Positions 22,757 to 23,085 of a DNA stretch of 23,085 nt are shown here, in pieces (positions within the stretch are counted from its first letter, which is position 1; each line of letters starts with the position of its first letter). Under the pieces are notes generated by a model. It made no database searches. It saw nothing but the letters and a program-made list of their open reading frames with translations, and was not told the origin of the DNA. Source of the stretch: JADGAU01 sp045047105 (lineage in GTDB: Bacteria > Pseudomonadota > Gammaproteobacteria > GRL18); contig JASFYQ010000079.1 of the NCBI GenBank assembly GCA_045047105.1, forward strand, positions 1 to 23,085, read 5' to 3'. The position numbers and the translations under genes are program-made.

Positions 22757-23085
22757 TCTGTACTCTTTATAATTAGGAAACGGGAAAATCCATACCGAAG
22801 CCAAAAAACAGGTAAAAGCTTGAAGAAGCTCTGCGAGCATCGATAGAAGGCATTTCCCCATCTAATAGATAAAAGAATAACAAAGTATAAAATCATTTTA
22901 TATCTTGTCCAGAATTAAGTACGCATTTCTATGATCAGCCTACTTTATTTATACAGTACTTATCTTAAGATATTTTAACCTATGGCTTTAACCTAGAAAA
23001 CGCAGTTAAACTTACTGCAAATGCCTAAAGCACTAAATCTTAAGGATTTCTGTAAAATTTCGAATTCACCCGTAGGGTGACTACG
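22757..23085. other. Gene-free tail with a GC-richer patch and palindromes
   Basis: No credible gene in 329 bases. A patch at about 22778-22861 is clearly richer in G+C than its AT-rich flanks and contains two small adjoining hairpins (AGCTT-gaag-AAGCT at 22817-22830 and GCTC-tgc-GAGC at 22828-22838). TATCTTAAGATA at 22961-22972 is a perfect palindrome. The last bases form the palindrome TCACCC-gta-GGGTGA (23066-23080), which continues into another stem beyond or at the edge. Confidence 0.4.
23066..23085. repeat. REP-like palindrome at window edge
   Basis: TCACCC-gta-GGGTGA at 23066-23080, overlapped by an alternative stem CGTAG-ggtga-CTACG at 23071-23085. Two mutually exclusive hairpins in 20 bases, with local G+C much above background, suggest a dispersed palindromic repeat that continues past the end. 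Confidence 0.4.

Noticed and set aside
1..23085. Phage, transposon or defence-system island
   Set aside because: No integrase, transposase, toxin-antitoxin, restriction or CRISPR gene was recognised; the HNH protein is a YajD-type chromosomal gene, not a clear defence nuclease.

Overview
The window looks like chromosomal DNA of an AT-rich gammaproteobacterium (about one third G+C by eye). It carries a class I adenylate cyclase (CyaA), YajD and YehS homologues, type IV minor pilins, a chemotaxis transducer with a sigma-28-like promoter, and two genes of sulfur-metabolism families (DsrE2-like, SQR-like). A sulfur oxidiser or methanotroph (Thiotrichales- or Methylococcales-like) would fit. The exact lineage cannot be fixed from sequence reading alone. 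No tRNA, rRNA, CRISPR array, transposase or integrase gene was found.

Layout. 1-1728 (minus): 3'-truncated membrane glycosyltransferase-like TPR protein, divergent from a polysaccharide flippase (plus, ends 3157). A DUF4197 lipid/periplasm-type protein (minus) abuts it. 4114-6698 (plus): gcvH-dgkA, a PfkB-family kinase and lgt. 6933-7917 (plus): a DsrE2-like sulfur-carrier protein and a stand-alone receiver domain. A TauD-like Fe(II)/2-oxoglutarate dioxygenase (minus) is divergent from argH-cyaA (plus). A chemoreceptor follows behind a sigma-28-like promoter, then a YajD-type HNH protein. 15989-19304 (minus): a tightly overlapping pilW-pilX-pilV operon of large, atypical minor pilins. 19469-20222: a small RRM protein converging on a YehS/DUF1456 protein, with a shared hairpin terminator. 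20480-22756 (plus): an exported DUF3365 monoheme protein and an SQR-family flavoprotein. The last 330 bases hold no convincing gene but contain a more GC-rich patch and a palindrome that resemble dispersed repeats.

How it fits together. Most of the window is housekeeping (lipoprotein maturation, lipid recycling, arginine synthesis, glycine cleavage). It is interleaved with signalling and surface functions: cAMP synthesis, chemotaxis, type IV pilus tip proteins, and glycan export or transfer. A few redox/sulfur genes are also present. The items most worth a second look are: the three-gene pilin operon, which has an oversized eight-cysteine PilV-like protein, a PilX-like protein with a probable beta-solenoid, and no PilY1; the flippase, whose reading frame extends upstream of any normal start codon; the SD-led 27-codon ORF ending three bases before argH; the concentric palindrome between the pilW operon and the RRM gene; and the SQR-like protein, which lacks one of the usual redox cysteines.
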